From Lacticaseibacillus pantheris DSM 15945 = JCM 12539 = NBRC 106106 (GTDB taxonomy: Bacteria > Bacillota > Bacilli > Lactobacillales > Lactobacillaceae): a DNA stretch of 51,647 nt. Under the pieces are notes generated by a model. It was not told the DNA's origin. It saw only the letters and a program-made list of their open reading frames with translations, and did no database searches. Shown here piece after piece: positions 8,568 through 18,027 of the stretch (within the stretch, counting starts at the first letter, position 1; the number at the start of each line of letters is the position of its first letter). The translations under genes were made by a program, and so were the position numbers. The stretch covers positions 1 through 51,647 of the forward strand of contig NZ_BBAI01000016.1 in the NCBI RefSeq assembly GCF_001311175.1, written 5' to 3'.

Positions 8568-9956
8568 ATGACATCAAAATTCACAATCATTTTGGCCGCG
8601 GGTAAGGGCACGCGGATGAAGAGCAAGTTACACAAGGTTTTGCACCAAATCGCTGGTAAGTCGATGGTAGACCACGTCCTCACGCAGGTGGAGCAATTGC
8701 ACCCCGAAGCAGTAGTGACGGTGGTTGGTCATGACGCTGATGCTGTGAAGGCGGAGTTGGGTGACCGTACGCAGTTTGCGGAACAGAAGGAACAGTTGGG
8801 GACTGGTCACGCGGTGATGCAGGCTGAGGGCATTCTCGGTGGTCGCCGGGGTGTGACGATGATTGTGAGTGGCGATACACCTTTACTGACCGCGGACACG
8901 TTCAACAAACTGTTTGCGTACCACGCTGACAAAGGGGCTAAGGCGACGATTCTAACGGCGGCGGCACCCGATCCGACTGGCTATGGCCGCATTATCCGTG
9001 GGGAATTGGGCACGGTTCAGAAGATTGTGGAACAAAAAGATGCCAGTCCAGAAGAGGCGCAGATTAACGAAATCAATACTGGCGTCTTCTGCTTTGATAA
9101 CGAGGCTTTGTTCTCGGCTTTGCACGAAGTTACCAACGACAACGCTCAGGGGGAGTACTACCTGACTGACGTGATTGAGATTTTGAAGAACCGCGGGGAC
9201 GTGGTGGCAGCCTACAAGATGCCTAACTTCGATGAAAGTATGGGTGTGAATGACCGCGTGGCCCTATCGGCGGCGGCGCGCGTGATGCGCAACCGTATCA
9301 ATGAGCAGCACATGCGCGATGGCGTGACGTTGATTGACCCGGAGCGGACGTACATTGACGCGGACGTCAAAATTGGCAGCGACACGGTGATTGAGCCGGG
9401 CGTGTACCTAAAGGGCAAGACGGTCATCGGTTCCGATTGCCACGTGGGGACCGGTTCGACGATTACGGACAGCACGATTGAGGATGGGGTTACCATCACG
9501 AGCTCGACGATTGAGGACAGCATCATGCGTACGGGCAGTGACATTGGTCCAAACAGCCACCTACGGCCGCAAAGCGATATTGGTGAGGGCGCCCACATTG
9601 GTAACTTCTGTGAAGTGAAGAAGGCGACGATTGGTGCGGGCACTAAGGTAGGGCACTTGACTTACGTTGGGGATGCTACTTTGGGTAAGAACATCAACGT
9701 TGGTTGTGGTGTGGTCTTCGTGAATTATGATGGCGTGAAGAAGTGGCACACGAACGTGGGCGATGAGGCGTTTATTGGGAGCAATTCCAACATTGTGGCA
9801 CCGGTAGAGGTAGCGGACCACAGTTTCATTGCGGCGGGATCAACGATTACGGACGACGTGCCATTCCACGGGATGGCGATTGCGCGCGCACGGCAGACGA
9901 CAAAGAAGGACTATTGGGACCGGTTGCCGCTGGCGGAGTCGGAGGAATGGAAGTAG
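8568..9956 (+). CDS. glmU: Bifunctional GlmU (N-acetyltransferase / UDP-GlcNAc pyrophosphorylase)
   Basis: 462-aa enzyme making UDP-GlcNAc for peptidoglycan and teichoic acids. The N-terminal uridyltransferase carries [18 protein letters not shown] (residues 8-25); the C-terminal left-handed beta-helix shows repeated hexapeptides ([33 protein letters not shown]) and the acetyltransferase region [10 protein letters not shown]. Start ATG 8568 after GGGAG. The strong terminator upstream means it has its own promoter, probably within 8460-8560. Its stop codon runs straight into the flank of an F2 repeat. Intact. Confidence 0.97.
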   Translation: MTSKFTIILAAGKGTRMKSKLHKVLHQIAGKSMVDHVLTQVEQLHPEAVVTVVGHDADAVKAELGDRTQFAEQKEQLGTGHAVMQAEGILGGRRGVTMIVSGDTPLLTADTFNKLFAYHADKGAKATILTAAAPDPTGYGRIIRGELGTVQKIVEQKDASPEEAQINEINTGVFCFDNEALFSALHEVTNDNAQGEYYLTDVIEILKNRGDVVAAYKMPNFDESMGVNDRVALSAAARVMRNRINEQHMRDGVTLIDPERTYIDADVKIGSDTVIEPGVYLKGKTVIGSDCHVGTGSTITDSTIEDGVTITSSTIEDSIMRTGSDIGPNSHLRPQSDIGEGAHIGNFCEVKKATIGAGTKVGHLTYVGDATLGKNINVGCGVVFVNYDGVKKWHTNVGDEAFIGSNSNIVAPVEVADHSFIAAGSTITDDVPFHGMAIARARQTTKKDYWDRLPLAESEEWK

Positions 9957-9988
9957 AGAGAGCGCAGCAGGCCGTTTCAGAGGGTGGA

Positions 9989-10085
9989 GCAAGGCGGTTA
10001 GAAAGCAGAGTATAAGTAGTTACGGACGGGAAGCCCGCACTTGGCTTCCTGTTCGTAACTGCTTATACGTCGCTTTCTGCCTTGC
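9989..10085 (+). repeat. F2 palindromic element, full copy
   Basis: 97-base imperfect palindrome. From outside: GCAAGGC pairs with GCCTTGC; a bulge GGTTA faces T; GAAAGC pairs with GCTTTC; an internal loop AGA faces GTC; GTATAAG pairs with CTTATAC; then a 17-bp stem ending GGGAAGCC / GGCTTCCT, closed by the 7-base loop CGCACTT. Flanks GGGT-GGA and GCA-ACCC extend the stem. Follows glmU, where it may act in transcript termination or processing. The 445 bases between glmU and prs hold this, a half copy and a short hairpin. Confidence 0.85.
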
Positions 10086-10148
10086 GCAACCCGTTTCCAT
10101 ACCTGATACTAACGCGGGAGCGTAGTAGCATTACCGGGCAGTGCAGCG

Positions 10149-10204
10149 CAGGCCCGGTTTTGGCCTTTTGGTTAGCGTTGCTTATGCGGCGTCTTCTGGC
10201 TCAC
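10149..10204 (+). repeat. F2 half element flanked by 11-bp direct repeats
   Basis: Contains only the apical part and right arm of F2 (GGCCCGGTTTTGGCC ... CTTATGCGGCGTCTTCTGGC); the left arm is missing. The segment is bracketed by two exact copies of GCAGTGCAGCG, at 10138-10148 and 10205-10215. Confidence 0.6.
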
Positions 10205-10312
10205 GCAGTGCAGCGTCCGCCCGCCCTCCCCCCCACACCCATTAGTTCCCACAATCACGCATCACCACCTGGTGGTGTCGTTCCAAGGAACTTTCAGAAA
10301 TAATTTCATGAG

Positions 10313-10337
10313 AGCAAGCCGTAGCGACTTGCTTTTT
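10313..10337 (+). terminator. Short hairpin with T-run upstream of prs
   Basis: AGCAAG CCGTAGCGA CTTGCT followed by TTTT. A modest intrinsic terminator, 65 bases before the prs start; it could end glmU transcripts or attenuate prs. Confidence 0.45.
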
Positions 10338-10401
10338 ATGATTAATCGTCTAGACTTAATAGGTAAGTAGAATCCGAACAAATACACATATGGAGGCCAC
10401 C

Positions 10402-11387
10402 ATGTCTGCGCATTACGCTGACCCGAAACTTAAGATTTTTGCCCTGAACTCAAACAAGCCACTGGCGGAAAAAAAATTGCCGCTGAAGTGGGTGTTGAGC
10501 TGGGAAAGTCGTCTGTGAACCGTTTTTCTGATGGTGAAATTCAGATTAACATCGAGGAAAGTATCCGTGGGGATGACATCTACTTGATTCAATCCACCTC
10601 GGCACCAGTGAACGACAACCTGATGGAGCTACTCATCATGATTGACGCTCTGCGCCGGGCATCGGCACACACGATTAACGTGGTGATGCCGTACTACGGA
10701 TATGCACGCCAGGACCGTAAGGCGCGTAGTCGTGAACCAATTACCGCCAAGTTGGTGGCCAACATGCTAGAGCGTGCTGGTGCCGACCGGGCGCTGTTAC
10801 TAGACCTACACGCGGCCCAGATTCAGGGATTCTTTGATATTCCCGTGGACCACCTGATGGGTGCACCGTTGCTGGCGGATTACTTCCTCAGCAACCACTT
10901 TGTTGGTGAGGATACCGTGGTTGTCTCGCCTGACCATGGTGGGGTGACGCGTGCCCGTAAGTTGGCCGAGTTCCTCAAGTCACCAATTGCTATCATCGAT
11001 AAGCGGCGGCCACGTCCGAACGTTGCCGAGGTGATGAACATCGTGGGTAACGTCAAGGACAAGCACTGTATCATTATTGATGACATGATTGACACCGCCG
11101 GGACCATTACGTTGGCCTCCGCGGCTTTGAAAGAAGCTGGTGCCAAGTCCGTGCTGGTTTCGGCCACGCACGCCGTGTTCTCAGGTCCAGCCGTTGAACG
11201 GTTGAAGAACTCACCCATCGAACAGGTGGTTGTGACGGACTCAATCCAGCAGCCGGAAGACAAGAAGTTTGACAAGCTGGTGACCGTGTCGGTGGGCCCG
11301 CTAATCGGCCGCGCCATTAAGCACATTCACGAGAACCGTCCGGTATCACCTTTATTCCAGAACCGGTTCCGCCGGGATGCTGAGTAA
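10402..11387 (+). CDS. prs: Ribose-phosphate pyrophosphokinase, with apparent frameshift at an A8 run
   Basis: Makes PRPP from ribose-5-phosphate and ATP for nucleotide, His and Trp synthesis. The first 26 codons ([20 protein letters not shown]) are in one frame and the rest, from [17 protein letters not shown], in another. The break is at GG-AAAAAAAA-TT (10468-10477). Six As give the family-length AEKIAAEVG; nine give one extra Lys; eight break the gene. Further signatures: [21 protein letters not shown] (Mg-ATP loop region), [15 protein letters not shown] and the PRPP loop [11 protein letters not shown]. Start ATG 10402 with TGGAGG upstream. Essential in most bacteria, so a real null is unlikely. 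Confidence 0.93.
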
Positions 11388-11397
11388 AGCTATTATA

Positions 11398-11440
11398 ATC
11401 AAAAAAGTCGCACTCCAGATTGGAATGCGGCTTTTTGATT
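11398..11440. terminator. Bidirectional terminator between prs and mscL
   Basis: AATCAAAAAAG ... CTTTTTGATT arms around a GTCGCACTCC/GGAATGCGGC stem. It has A-run and T-run on both sides, so it serves convergent prs (+) and mscL (-). Confidence 0.85.
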
Positions 11441-11456
11441 ACGCCCGGTGGTAGTG

Positions 11457-11837
11457 CTATTGGTTGCTTTGCTTCTGCGCCTGCAACAGGTCGCGGATCT
11501 CCTTCAGGTATGTTTCCTCCGGGGATGGGGCGGCCGGAGCGGGTTCAGCCCGATGAGTCACACGGTTAATAATTTTGACCAGTATAAATACGACGAAGGC
11601 CATAATGATGAAGTTGATGACGTCGCTAATGAACGTACCCACGGTAAACTTGGCGCTCAATAGCGTGAAGTAAATACTATCCAAGTTAGACTTGCCCATG
11701 AACAGTGATAATAATGGACTAATCAGGTTGGTGGTGAGTGACTTAACCAAGCTGGTAAAAGCACCACCAATAATGACACCAACTGCCAGGTCAATCATGT
11801 TACCCCGGCTGATAAAATCGCGAAATTCTTTCAGCAT
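11457..11837 (-). CDS. mscL: Large-conductance mechanosensitive channel
   Basis: 126-aa MscL, the pentameric membrane emergency valve that opens on hypo-osmotic shock. It starts MLKEFRDFISRGNMIDLAVGV (amphipathic S1 and TM1 beginning), continues with TM1 to about residue 45, a short extracellular loop, TM2 (FIIMAFVVFILVKIINR) and a C-terminal helix with PSPEETYLKEIRDLL. Strong GAGGAGG ribosome site. Downstream of the YdcF-like gene on the same strand, 57 bases apart. Intact. Confidence 0.96.
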   Translation of the reverse strand: MLKEFRDFISRGNMIDLAVGVIIGGAFTSLVKSLTTNLISPLLSLFMGKSNLDSIYFTLLSAKFTVGTFISDVINFIIMAFVVFILVKIINRVTHRAEPAPAAPSPEETYLKEIRDLLQAQKQSNQ

Positions 11838-11894
11838 AACTTTGCCTCCTCGTATAGTTTCTTGTTGTTCAACCCTACTTCTAGTTTAGCATGC

Positions 11895-12964
11895 CTAGAA
11901 CTTCAGGATGTGCATGGCGCCCAAAATCAGGGTGATAATGGTGTACGCGAGGGCGAGACCCATGACAATGATGTGCCGCCGCTTGTTCATCACCATGAAC
12001 GCAATGTATTCGCGGATCGTGGCGTTAGGCAGGAAGTACAGCCGCGTCTTTGCACCAATACCGTTAGCGTCGATGCCGGCCATGCGTGCAAAGACGCCGG
12101 CACGTAGCAGGTGGTAATTGTTGGTGCAGAACATTGCTTGGTAGGGGCGACCTTGTTGCCGGGAGTCAATTACTTTGCGGGAGAAGCGCATGTTTTCCAA
12201 AGTGGTTTTGCTTTGGTCCTCCAGTAGGGTATCGCTCTCCGGAATTCCGTGCGCTACGGCGTAGTCACGCATGGCGCTGGCCTCGCTGACTAATTCATCA
12301 CGGCCTTGCCCACCCGAAAAGATGATGGTGGGGGCAGGCTGACCAGCCGCAACTTGTTTCTGGTAGCGTTTGATGGCCACGTCGATACGGGCGCGAGAAG
12401 CCCGGAAACGCGCTTGCCGTCGATTAATCCGGCGCCGAGTACAATTAGGTATTGTAGTGGCTTATGGGTCCGCCAGCGGTTGTACGCAACGAGTGCAGTG
12501 AGAAAGTTGAGGCCGGTGATGAATACGTAAAACCAGCAAAAATTAACGAACACGGTAATTGAATAAAATAGCCAGGACGGGAAAAATTGGCGTTCGACCG
12601 TATCGAGAATGCTTAGTACAATCAGGCCGATTGCAATTAACAGGGTGAGCATGTTGCCGAGGTTGTGCCCTTCGCGTCGCCACACTAGTAGGGCGTTCCA
12701 CAAGAGCAGAACCAGGTGAAAGGCCATCAGCATGAGGAGCAATACCACCACCATCACTAAAACAATAATGGCGATGACTAGCAAGAAACGGCTATTAATC
12801 GCCATGACCATTGTGGCGGCGAAGCCTACCAGGCTGAGCAACGCGATGTTAATTACTAACCCGTTACGGAGGCGCCGGGGTTCGCTGAGGTAGCTATACG
12901 CCGCCAAGCCGCAACAACCGGCCGTAAATAGTACCGTACCAAAAATAAACCAGTTCCAGTTCAT
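11895..12964 (-). CDS. YdcF-like DUF218 membrane protein, with one apparent frameshift
   Basis: About 356 aa once corrected. The N-terminal half (12964 to about 12390) has six or so TM segments; it enters the DUF218 domain with YLIVLGAGLIDGKRVSGLLA, continues after the break with IKRYQKQVAAGQPAPTIIFS, GGQGRDE and SEASAMRDY, and closes with a final TM. DUF218/SanA/ElyC proteins are linked to cell-envelope polymers; the exact role is unknown. The break is at GGG 12389-12391 (plus strand), where one G seems to be missing (reading ...LLAPRIDVAIKRY). Start ATG 12964 with AAAGGCGG ahead, spaced by T8. Confidence 0.82.
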
Positions 12965-13035
12965 AAAAAAAATCCGCCTTTCAGTCGGGAAGATAATAGA
13001 TTATAATGAGAGCAAATTAGAAAGTGGTGATAAAG

Positions 13036-13497
13036 ATGACTAACCCCGTCTTTGGGATTAAGGATCCGCAGTTACACTATGTTGAACGGCGTGGAGTGTA
13101 CGCCGTGATTCCTGATGCGTCTGGGCAACGTTTGCTAATGTTGGCAGCGCCGAACGCGGCTGTTTTCCTGCCCGGTGGTGGCATCGAGTCGGGCGAATCC
13201 GATGAGGAGACGTTGCGCCGTGAATTACTGGAGGAGTTCGGCGTTGAAGTCACCATTGACGCCAAACTAGGTGCGGCTGCGGAGTATTTTTATTCCCATC
13301 ACCGCAAAACGGCCTATTATCACCCGGCCACCTTCTACGCGTGTCATGGGATCAAGCAGGTCGCGCAGCCGTTGGAAAACTTTAACACGTTAATGCTGAT
13401 GCCGATTAGCGTTGCGGTTGGACAGCTAAAACGGCCGACGCACCGGTGGGCCGTCACGCGCTGGCTAGAGCAGCGTGCTGACATTCATGAGGACTAG
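13036..13497 (+). CDS. NUDIX hydrolase
   Basis: 153-aa MutT-like protein. The Nudix box is GESDEETLRRELLEEFG (about residues 55-71, after PGGGIES), with all three acidic metal ligands in the REXXEE core. The substrate (oxidised nucleotide, sugar nucleotide or other diphosphate) cannot be told. Start ATG 13036 (MTNPVFGIKD) after GTGGTGATAAAG. The stop codon lies inside the palindrome CTAG that is also the stop of the convergent HAD gene, so the two genes overlap by 3 bases. Confidence 0.88.
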   Translation: MTNPVFGIKDPQLHYVERRGVYAVIPDASGQRLLMLAAPNAAVFLPGGGIESGESDEETLRRELLEEFGVEVTIDAKLGAAAEYFYSHHRKTAYYHPATFYACHGIKQVAQPLENFNTLMLMPISVAVGQLKRPTHRWAVTRWLEQRADIHED

Positions 13498-14306
13498 CGG
13501 AGTGCGTAACGTTCAATTGCCTGCGCCACACCGTCTTCATCGTTAGTGCCAGTAACGGCGGTGGCGCGGGCCTTCACGGTGGGGATGGCGTTGCCCATGG
13601 CGATACCGGTACCCGCGTAATCAAACATAGATAGATCATTGGCCTGGTCACCAAGTACCATCACTTCATCGGGCTGGATGTGCAAAGTTGCAGCTAGGCC
13701 AGCAAGGGCGTTCCCCTTGCTGGCCTTTTGGTTGAGAATCTCCAAAAAGTACGGTTCGCTCTGCACAATGGTGTATTCGGAGCGGATGGTCTCGCCCAGA
13801 TATGCTTGTAGTTGGTCAATTTTATTAGGTGCGTCGATAAACATCACCTTTGCAAACCGCTTGTCCCGCGCAAAGTCGTCAGGGGTGCGCACGGCCAACT
13901 TGATGAAGGTGAGGCGCGCCTCCGTACGGGTCCGCTCGGAGGTCGGCGACTGCCCCGCGTACAGCATATCATCATCCTCGGCGTGGACGTCGACGCGCAG
14001 TCGTTGGCTGATGTCGTAGAAGCGCGCGTAATCACTGAGGGCCAGCTCGTGCTGCAGTAGGACGGTGCCGCTAGCACAGGTCTGCACGAGCGCACCATTA
14101 TAAGCAATGGCGTAGTCAGTATCAGTGGTCATACCGAGGGGATTGAGGTACGTAGCAATGCCCGGCAGTGGCCGCCCGGTACACAGAACTACGTGTATGC
14201 CGGCCGCTTTGGCCGCCAGAATGGCTTCACGGTTGCCCCGACTAACGTTATTGTCGGTACCAAGCAGGGTGCCATCCATATCGGTTGCAATCAGCTTAAT
14301 GGTCAA
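13494..14306 (-). CDS. HAD family (Cof-type) phosphatase
   Basis: 270-aa haloacid-dehalogenase phosphatase of the Cof/YidA subfamily. Motif I DMDGTLLGTD (residues 8-17, nucleophile D8), motif II LCTGRP, a C2B cap domain in the middle and motif IV VMVLGDQANDLSMF are all present. Such proteins dephosphorylate sugar phosphates or cofactors; the substrate is not predictable here. It starts 18 bases after the HD gene stop on the same strand, so both are probably one transcript. Confidence 0.92.
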   Translation of the reverse strand: MTIKLIATDMDGTLLGTDNNVSRGNREAILAAKAAGIHVVLCTGRPLPGIATYLNPLGMTTDTDYAIAYNGALVQTCASGTVLLQHELALSDYARFYDISQRLRVDVHAEDDDMLYAGQSPTSERTRTEARLTFIKLAVRTPDDFARDKRFAKVMFIDAPNKIDQLQAYLGETIRSEYTIVQSEPYFLEILNQKASKGNALAGLAATLHIQPDEVMVLGDQANDLSMFDYAGTGIAMGNAIPTVKARATAVTGTNDEDGVAQAIERYALR

Positions 14307-14324
14307 TTCAGCTACCTCCGGTTG

Positions 14325-15683
14325 TTATAGCATTCCGTTAATGCGCGGGTCGATAATTTGGCCGTGAGCAAGGTACCGTTGAAACTCTCCGTACGCGGGT
14401 TGCCAGTGCTCATCGTCTTTGGGGGTCAACATGACCTTCGGGAAAAAGTAGCGTTGGTCGCCGCTGACTTTGCCGGTGATTGCGGCCACTAACGGACTCA
14501 GTGTGGATAGCTCCTCCAGAGAACCATCCAGTTGCATAATCTCGATTTGTGTCTTGGGGCTGGCGCTCGTCGGGTCATACTGGTCATAAGGCAGGTCAAA
14601 GCTGTTGTTGATGGCCGTGTAGTATTCGGGATCAAAGCCAGCATCCGCCACCGCTTTGCTCATCGCGGGTAGGAGCCCCTCAGTGCCAGTCGAAAATGGT
14701 AGGGACTTGAGTGGTCGCCGGTTCAGAAAGCGGTCGGCGAGGTCGCTGAGGATAGGGTCGGGATACCTTTGCCAGTAGTGGAAGTACGTGGTGAGCACCC
14801 CGTCGTCTAGTTGCAGGTAGTCGTCCAGCGTGAAGTCCTGGTCAAAGAAGGGAATCAGCAGTCGTGGCCGGAACTCCTTTTTGACGCTGCCGGCTTCATA
14901 CAGCTCTTTGGCCCGCTTCAGGACGCCAGTCAGAACAACTTCCATGCCGCGGGATACGGGGTGGAAGTAGACCTGCTGGTACATTTGGAACCGGCTCACG
15001 ATGTAATCCTCGACGGCGTGCATACCGTTGGGTTCAAAGGCGATGCCGCCAGCGTAAGGGCGCATGACGCGCAAAATGCGGGTCAGGTCAAAGAGGCCGT
15101 AGTTGGTGCCAGTATTGTACGCATCGCGCAGGAGGTAGTCCATCCGGTCGGCATCAATTTGGCTGCTGATCATCTGAACAACTTGCGGGTTAGGGTAGTG
15201 ATGGTCAATGACGCTAGCCACTTGTGCAGGAAAATCAGGGCTGACGCGTCGGAGAATGGCATTGACGCGGGTGGTGGGGCTGGTAATAATTTCCCGGGTA
15301 ATATCCTCGTGATTGGTATTAAAAATGTGTTCAAAGGTGTGGGAGTACGCGCCGTGTCCAATATCGTGCAGTAACGCGGCACACAGGGTGAGCAGGCGTT
15401 CTGAGTTGTCCCATAGGCCATCGTCGGGACGTTGGCTGGGATAGTTGGCGGCAAAGTTGTCGCAGATTTCTCGGGCAATCTCATAGACACCGAGGGAGTG
15501 GGTGAAGCGGGTGTGCTCGGCCCCCTGGAACACGATGCTGCTGACACCGAGCTGGTGAATGCGGCGCAGGCGCTGCATTTCGGGTGAATTGATGAGGTCC
15601 AGGATGACACGATCCTGGACGTGGATGTAATTATGTACCGGGTCGCGGAAGACCTTTTCGCGCGGTAACTTTTCGTTTGGCAT
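14325..15683 (-). CDS. HD-domain phosphohydrolase (YwfO-like)
   Basis: 452-aa HD superfamily protein resembling B. subtilis YwfO. Visible: VFRDPVHNYIHV (residues 10-21), RLRRIHQLG, HTRFTHSLGVYE with the first metal His, LLHDIGHGAYSHTFEH (the HD pair), and VIDHHY. These resemble dGTPase-like triphosphohydrolases; the nucleotide specificity is unknown. Start ATG 15683 after AAGGGGG; an ATG 15 codons upstream in frame lacks a ribosome site. In B. subtilis ywfO and ywiB lie in the same general region; here a divergent ywiB-like gene sits beyond two F1 elements. Confidence 0.9.
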   Translation of the reverse strand: MPNEKLPREKVFRDPVHNYIHVQDRVILDLINSPEMQRLRRIHQLGVSSIVFQGAEHTRFTHSLGVYEIAREICDNFAANYPSQRPDDGLWDNSERLLTLCAALLHDIGHGAYSHTFEHIFNTNHEDITREIITSPTTRVNAILRRVSPDFPAQVASVIDHHYPNPQVVQMISSQIDADRMDYLLRDAYNTGTNYGLFDLTRILRVMRPYAGGIAFEPNGMHAVEDYIVSRFQMYQQVYFHPVSRGMEVVLTGVLKRAKELYEAGSVKKEFRPRLLIPFFDQDFTLDDYLQLDDGVLTTYFHYWQRYPDPILSDLADRFLNRRPLKSLPFSTGTEGLLPAMSKAVADAGFDPEYYTAINNSFDLPYDQYDPTSASPKTQIEIMQLDGSLEELSTLSPLVAAITGKVSGDQRYFFPKVMLTPKDDEHWQPAYGEFQRYLAHGQIIDPRINGML

Positions 15684-15773
15684 GGAGTACCCCCTTGGGA
15701 ATGTTTCTACTACTTTAAGTATAGCCAAAGTCGCCCGCCACGGCTACGTTTTACGAGCAACAAATAACGGAAC

Positions 15774-16064
15774 GAAGCGCAGGCGGGGGGCGGCAGCGTC
15801 GGCCGGATCGGTGAGCTGCGGATTACGTGGGGTACTCCGCGGTAACCACTGCTAGGGCGAAGGCTCCAACCCGCCAAGTGCGGGCGGGTTTCCGTCGCGA
15901 TTCCAAGCCCGTCCGGAAACCCACCGGCCGGTCTTGGAATTCGTCGCGCCGTACGTCACTACGTTCCTACGGCGGTACCCCCTGGCAGTGGTTACCACTC
16001 CGACCCCACACGCCTACGCTCACCGGCCCGACCGACGCGGCCGCACGCTACCGCGCAAACACCG
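15774..16064. repeat. F1 large palindromic element, cloverleaf form
   Basis: Outer arms pair over about 65 bases with interruptions: GGCGGCAGCGTCGG...GGTGAGC on the left with GCTCACCGGCCCGACC...GCGGCC on the right, then GGTAACCACTGCTAGGG (15841-15857) with CCCCTGGCAGTGGTTACC (15979-15996). Enclosed are three hairpins: AACCCGCC/GGGCGGGTT with loop AAGTGCG (15876-15882), ATTCCAAG/CTTGGAAT, and GCCGTA/TACGGC. It lies between divergent HD and ywiB-like genes. No open frame. Confidence 0.8.
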
Positions 16065-16089
16065 TATCCGGGCATAACACCTCCATTCC

Positions 16090-16385
16090 AAAGACCGACC
16101 ACAGGCTCCCGCTACAGACGCTGTACAATCGGGCGTAGAGTGGCCGAATTAATTCTGACGAGGACTAGCATGAAGTCAGTACACGTTCTTTCGTACCAAT
16201 AAAATCTGTGGTGTCTGCATGGTACTGTATGTTTTTAATTGAGTGTACTCCTAACCTATGTTAAAAATGAATCTACAACTCTGGTATTGAGAAGCGTTTC
16301 AATTCATGTTATCTCACGTGTTGTCATTGATTAAACAATACTTTTTCTGTAGCTACCACGCCACTACCGACTTATTAGTCCCGAA
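16090..16385. other. Non-coding spacer between two F1 elements
   Basis: About 300 AT-richer bases with no credible gene, hairpin or promoter beyond a GCTGTACAAT at 16120-16129, a sequence also found after the F1 copy at the window start. Confidence 0.4.
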
Positions 16386-16392
16386 CTAGCGG

Positions 16393-16702
16393 GTGCCGGC
16401 AAAGTGGTGGTGGGGTGGAGGCGACTGAACCCGGAGTTATGACCGCTACCGGGGTTACGCAGGCAGTTTGCGCTTTAGCGCTTACTGCGTGCTACTCGCA
16501 GGAATGGCGAAGCCAGTTCGAGAGCTCTTACGGCTTTAGCCGTTAGAACGCGACGAGCTTGGAGACTGACTGCCCGTACTTGGCAGGCAGGCTCCAAGTC
16601 GCACCGGAAACTCGCGCACTTTGCGAGTTGGAGGTTTCGCCCAGAAGCGGTCATGACGGAGCGGTTCACAAAGCCGCAACCCCACCACCACTTTGTCGGC
16701 AC
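16393..16702. repeat. F1 large palindromic element, four-armed form
   Basis: A 24-bp outer stem (16393-16416 with 16679-16702, one G/T mismatch; core AAAGTGGTGGTGGGGT). A second stem joins GAACCCGGAGTTATGACCGC with GCGGTCATGACGGAGCGGTTC. Internal hairpins: GCGC TTTA GCGC, ACGGC TTTA GCCGT, CTTGGAG ... CTCCAAG (16558-16598) with loop CGTACTT, and CTCGCGCACTTTGCGAG. Bases 16551-16612 match the F1 copy at 46620-46680 on the opposite strand. Confidence 0.8.
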
Positions 16703-16743
16703 ACACCAACCGACCCGGTGGTAGCCGTCACCACGTGTTTGGC

Positions 16744-16749
16744 ATATAA
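16744..16749 (+). promoter_or_regulatory. -10 box for ywiB-like gene
   Basis: TATAAT at 16744-16749, 26 bases before the start codon and 42 bases after the end of the F1 palindrome. No clear -35, so the upstream element may matter for its activity. Confidence 0.5.
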
Positions 16750-16774
16750 TACAGAGCAGAGAGGATGACGAGTT

Positions 16775-17224
16775 ATGGACATGACACGTGGCGTTCCAGT
16801 GCAGATTCACCTAGAAACCTGGGTCAACCAGGACGGTAACAACGAACATCATGAATTCAACGAGCCCGGGCAGTTAGTCCAAATGGGCGATACTTTGTAC
16901 GTACGGTACCGTGAGCAAACTGATGGGGACGCGACTGTGCCCGTGACGTTCAAAATCGCGGGTACGGACTCCGTCATGTTGACGCGGGGGACCGCAGAGA
17001 CGGACACCCAGCTACAACTGCAATTTGAGGCCGAAAAGGCGGTTGTGGCGCGCTACACCACTCCGTACGGCGTCATACCGGTACAAACGGTCACGCCGCG
17101 GATGGACGTCGTCTTTACCGATGACCCGCTGAACGGTGAAGTGTACATTGAGTACCGGCTCGATGCCAACCAGCAACACCTAGGCGATTACCGGCTACAC
17201 TTGAATTTTACGGCGGCGGAGTAA
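16775..17224 (+). CDS. DUF1934 protein (YwiB-like)
   Basis: 149-aa beta-barrel-like protein of the DUF1934 family (B. subtilis YwiB), of unknown biochemical function. Recognised from VQIHLETWVNQDG at the start, MGDTLYVRYRE, VTFKIAGTDSVMLTRG and the end EYRLDANQQHLGDYRLHLNF. In Bacillota it lies next to argS/rpoE, and here it precedes rpoE by 107 bases. Start: ATG 16775 (MDMTRG) after GAGAGGATGACGAGTT; the second ATG two codons later is also possible. Confidence 0.88.
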   Translation: MDMTRGVPVQIHLETWVNQDGNNEHHEFNEPGQLVQMGDTLYVRYREQTDGDATVPVTFKIAGTDSVMLTRGTAETDTQLQLQFEAEKAVVARYTTPYGVIPVQTVTPRMDVVFTDDPLNGEVYIEYRLDANQQHLGDYRLHLNFTAAE

Positions 17225-17331
17225 TTTGTCGCGGCTTATCGTGATAAATATGCTATGCTAGTATTGATATGTGGAGGGTTCGCTGGTATCATTGAACCTA
17301 TCTGCGAAATCGGGAAAGGGGCGCGACTAAC

Positions 17332-17913
17332 TTGAAACTGGAAGTATTCCAAGACGCCGACAAAAGCGAGCTGTCCTTAATTGAGGTTGCACGTGCAATC
17401 TTGAAGGAAAAGGGCGATCCAATTGCGTTTGCTGATTTGGTCAACGAAATTCAGACCTACTTGGGCCGGAGTGACGAAGAAATTCGTGAACGCTTGCCAC
17501 AGTTTTATACTGATGTGAACGAAGATGGTGAGTTTATCTCGCTGGGTGAGAACGTCTGGGGGCTGCGCTCCTGGTACCCATATGAATCCGTCGACGAAGA
17601 GGTTAACCACCCTGAAGACGAAGAGGGCGCACCACAGCGCAAGAAGCGTAAGAAGGTTAACGCCTTCCTGGCTGACGCCGCTGATGATGATGACGTGATC
17701 GACTACAACGCTGATGATCCAGAGGACGACGATTTGGATGAGTCCGATGATGATTACGATGACGACGAAGCTGGGTATGCGGACGACGATGACGCTGCGG
17801 TCGATGACGACACGGACGAAACCGACGACGCACCAGACAAGTTGCCAGACGGAATTGAGGGTCAGCTCGCCGAATTCAGCGATGATGACGACGATGCCGA
17901 TTACGACGACTAA
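17332..17913 (+). CDS. rpoE: RNA polymerase delta subunit
   Basis: 193-aa delta subunit of Bacillota RNA polymerase, which increases core recycling and promoter selectivity by displacing nucleic acids. Residues 1-85 are the folded HARE-type domain ([28 protein letters not shown]); from about residue 90 the chain is almost wholly aspartate and glutamate after a lysine patch RKKRKK. Start is TTG 17332 (TTGAAACTGGAAG), with AAAGGGG upstream; no ATG is available at the family start. Followed by a terminator and then pyrG, the classic rpoE-pyrG pair. Confidence 0.95.
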   Translation: MKLEVFQDADKSELSLIEVARAILKEKGDPIAFADLVNEIQTYLGRSDEEIRERLPQFYTDVNEDGEFISLGENVWGLRSWYPYESVDEEVNHPEDEEGAPQRKKRKKVNAFLADAADDDDVIDYNADDPEDDDLDESDDDYDDDEAGYADDDDAAVDDDTDETDDAPDKLPDGIEGQLAEFSDDDDDADYDD

Positions 17914-17926
17914 GCAATAGACAATC

Positions 17927-17955
17927 AGGGGGGACTGCTGCGGCGGCCCCCCTTT
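17927..17955 (+). terminator. Terminator after rpoE
   Basis: AGGGGGG ... CCCCCCTTT with loop ACTGCTGCGGCGG, 14 bases after the stop. Confidence 0.75.
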
Positions 17956-18027
17956 GTGATGCTGGTCGTTTTTGCACGCCAATAGTGCGCTTGATTTTTT
18001 TTTAATTATGGCACGGTGGTGCGGCCC

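Noticed and set aside
9829-10303. Plus-strand ORFs after glmU
   Set aside because: They overlap the glmU end in another frame and the F2 repeats; no ribosome sites.
16090-16760. Open frames of 100-110 aa across the F1 elements (both strands)
   Set aside because: They read through palindromic arms, give low-complexity R/T/C-rich peptides and lack ribosome sites.
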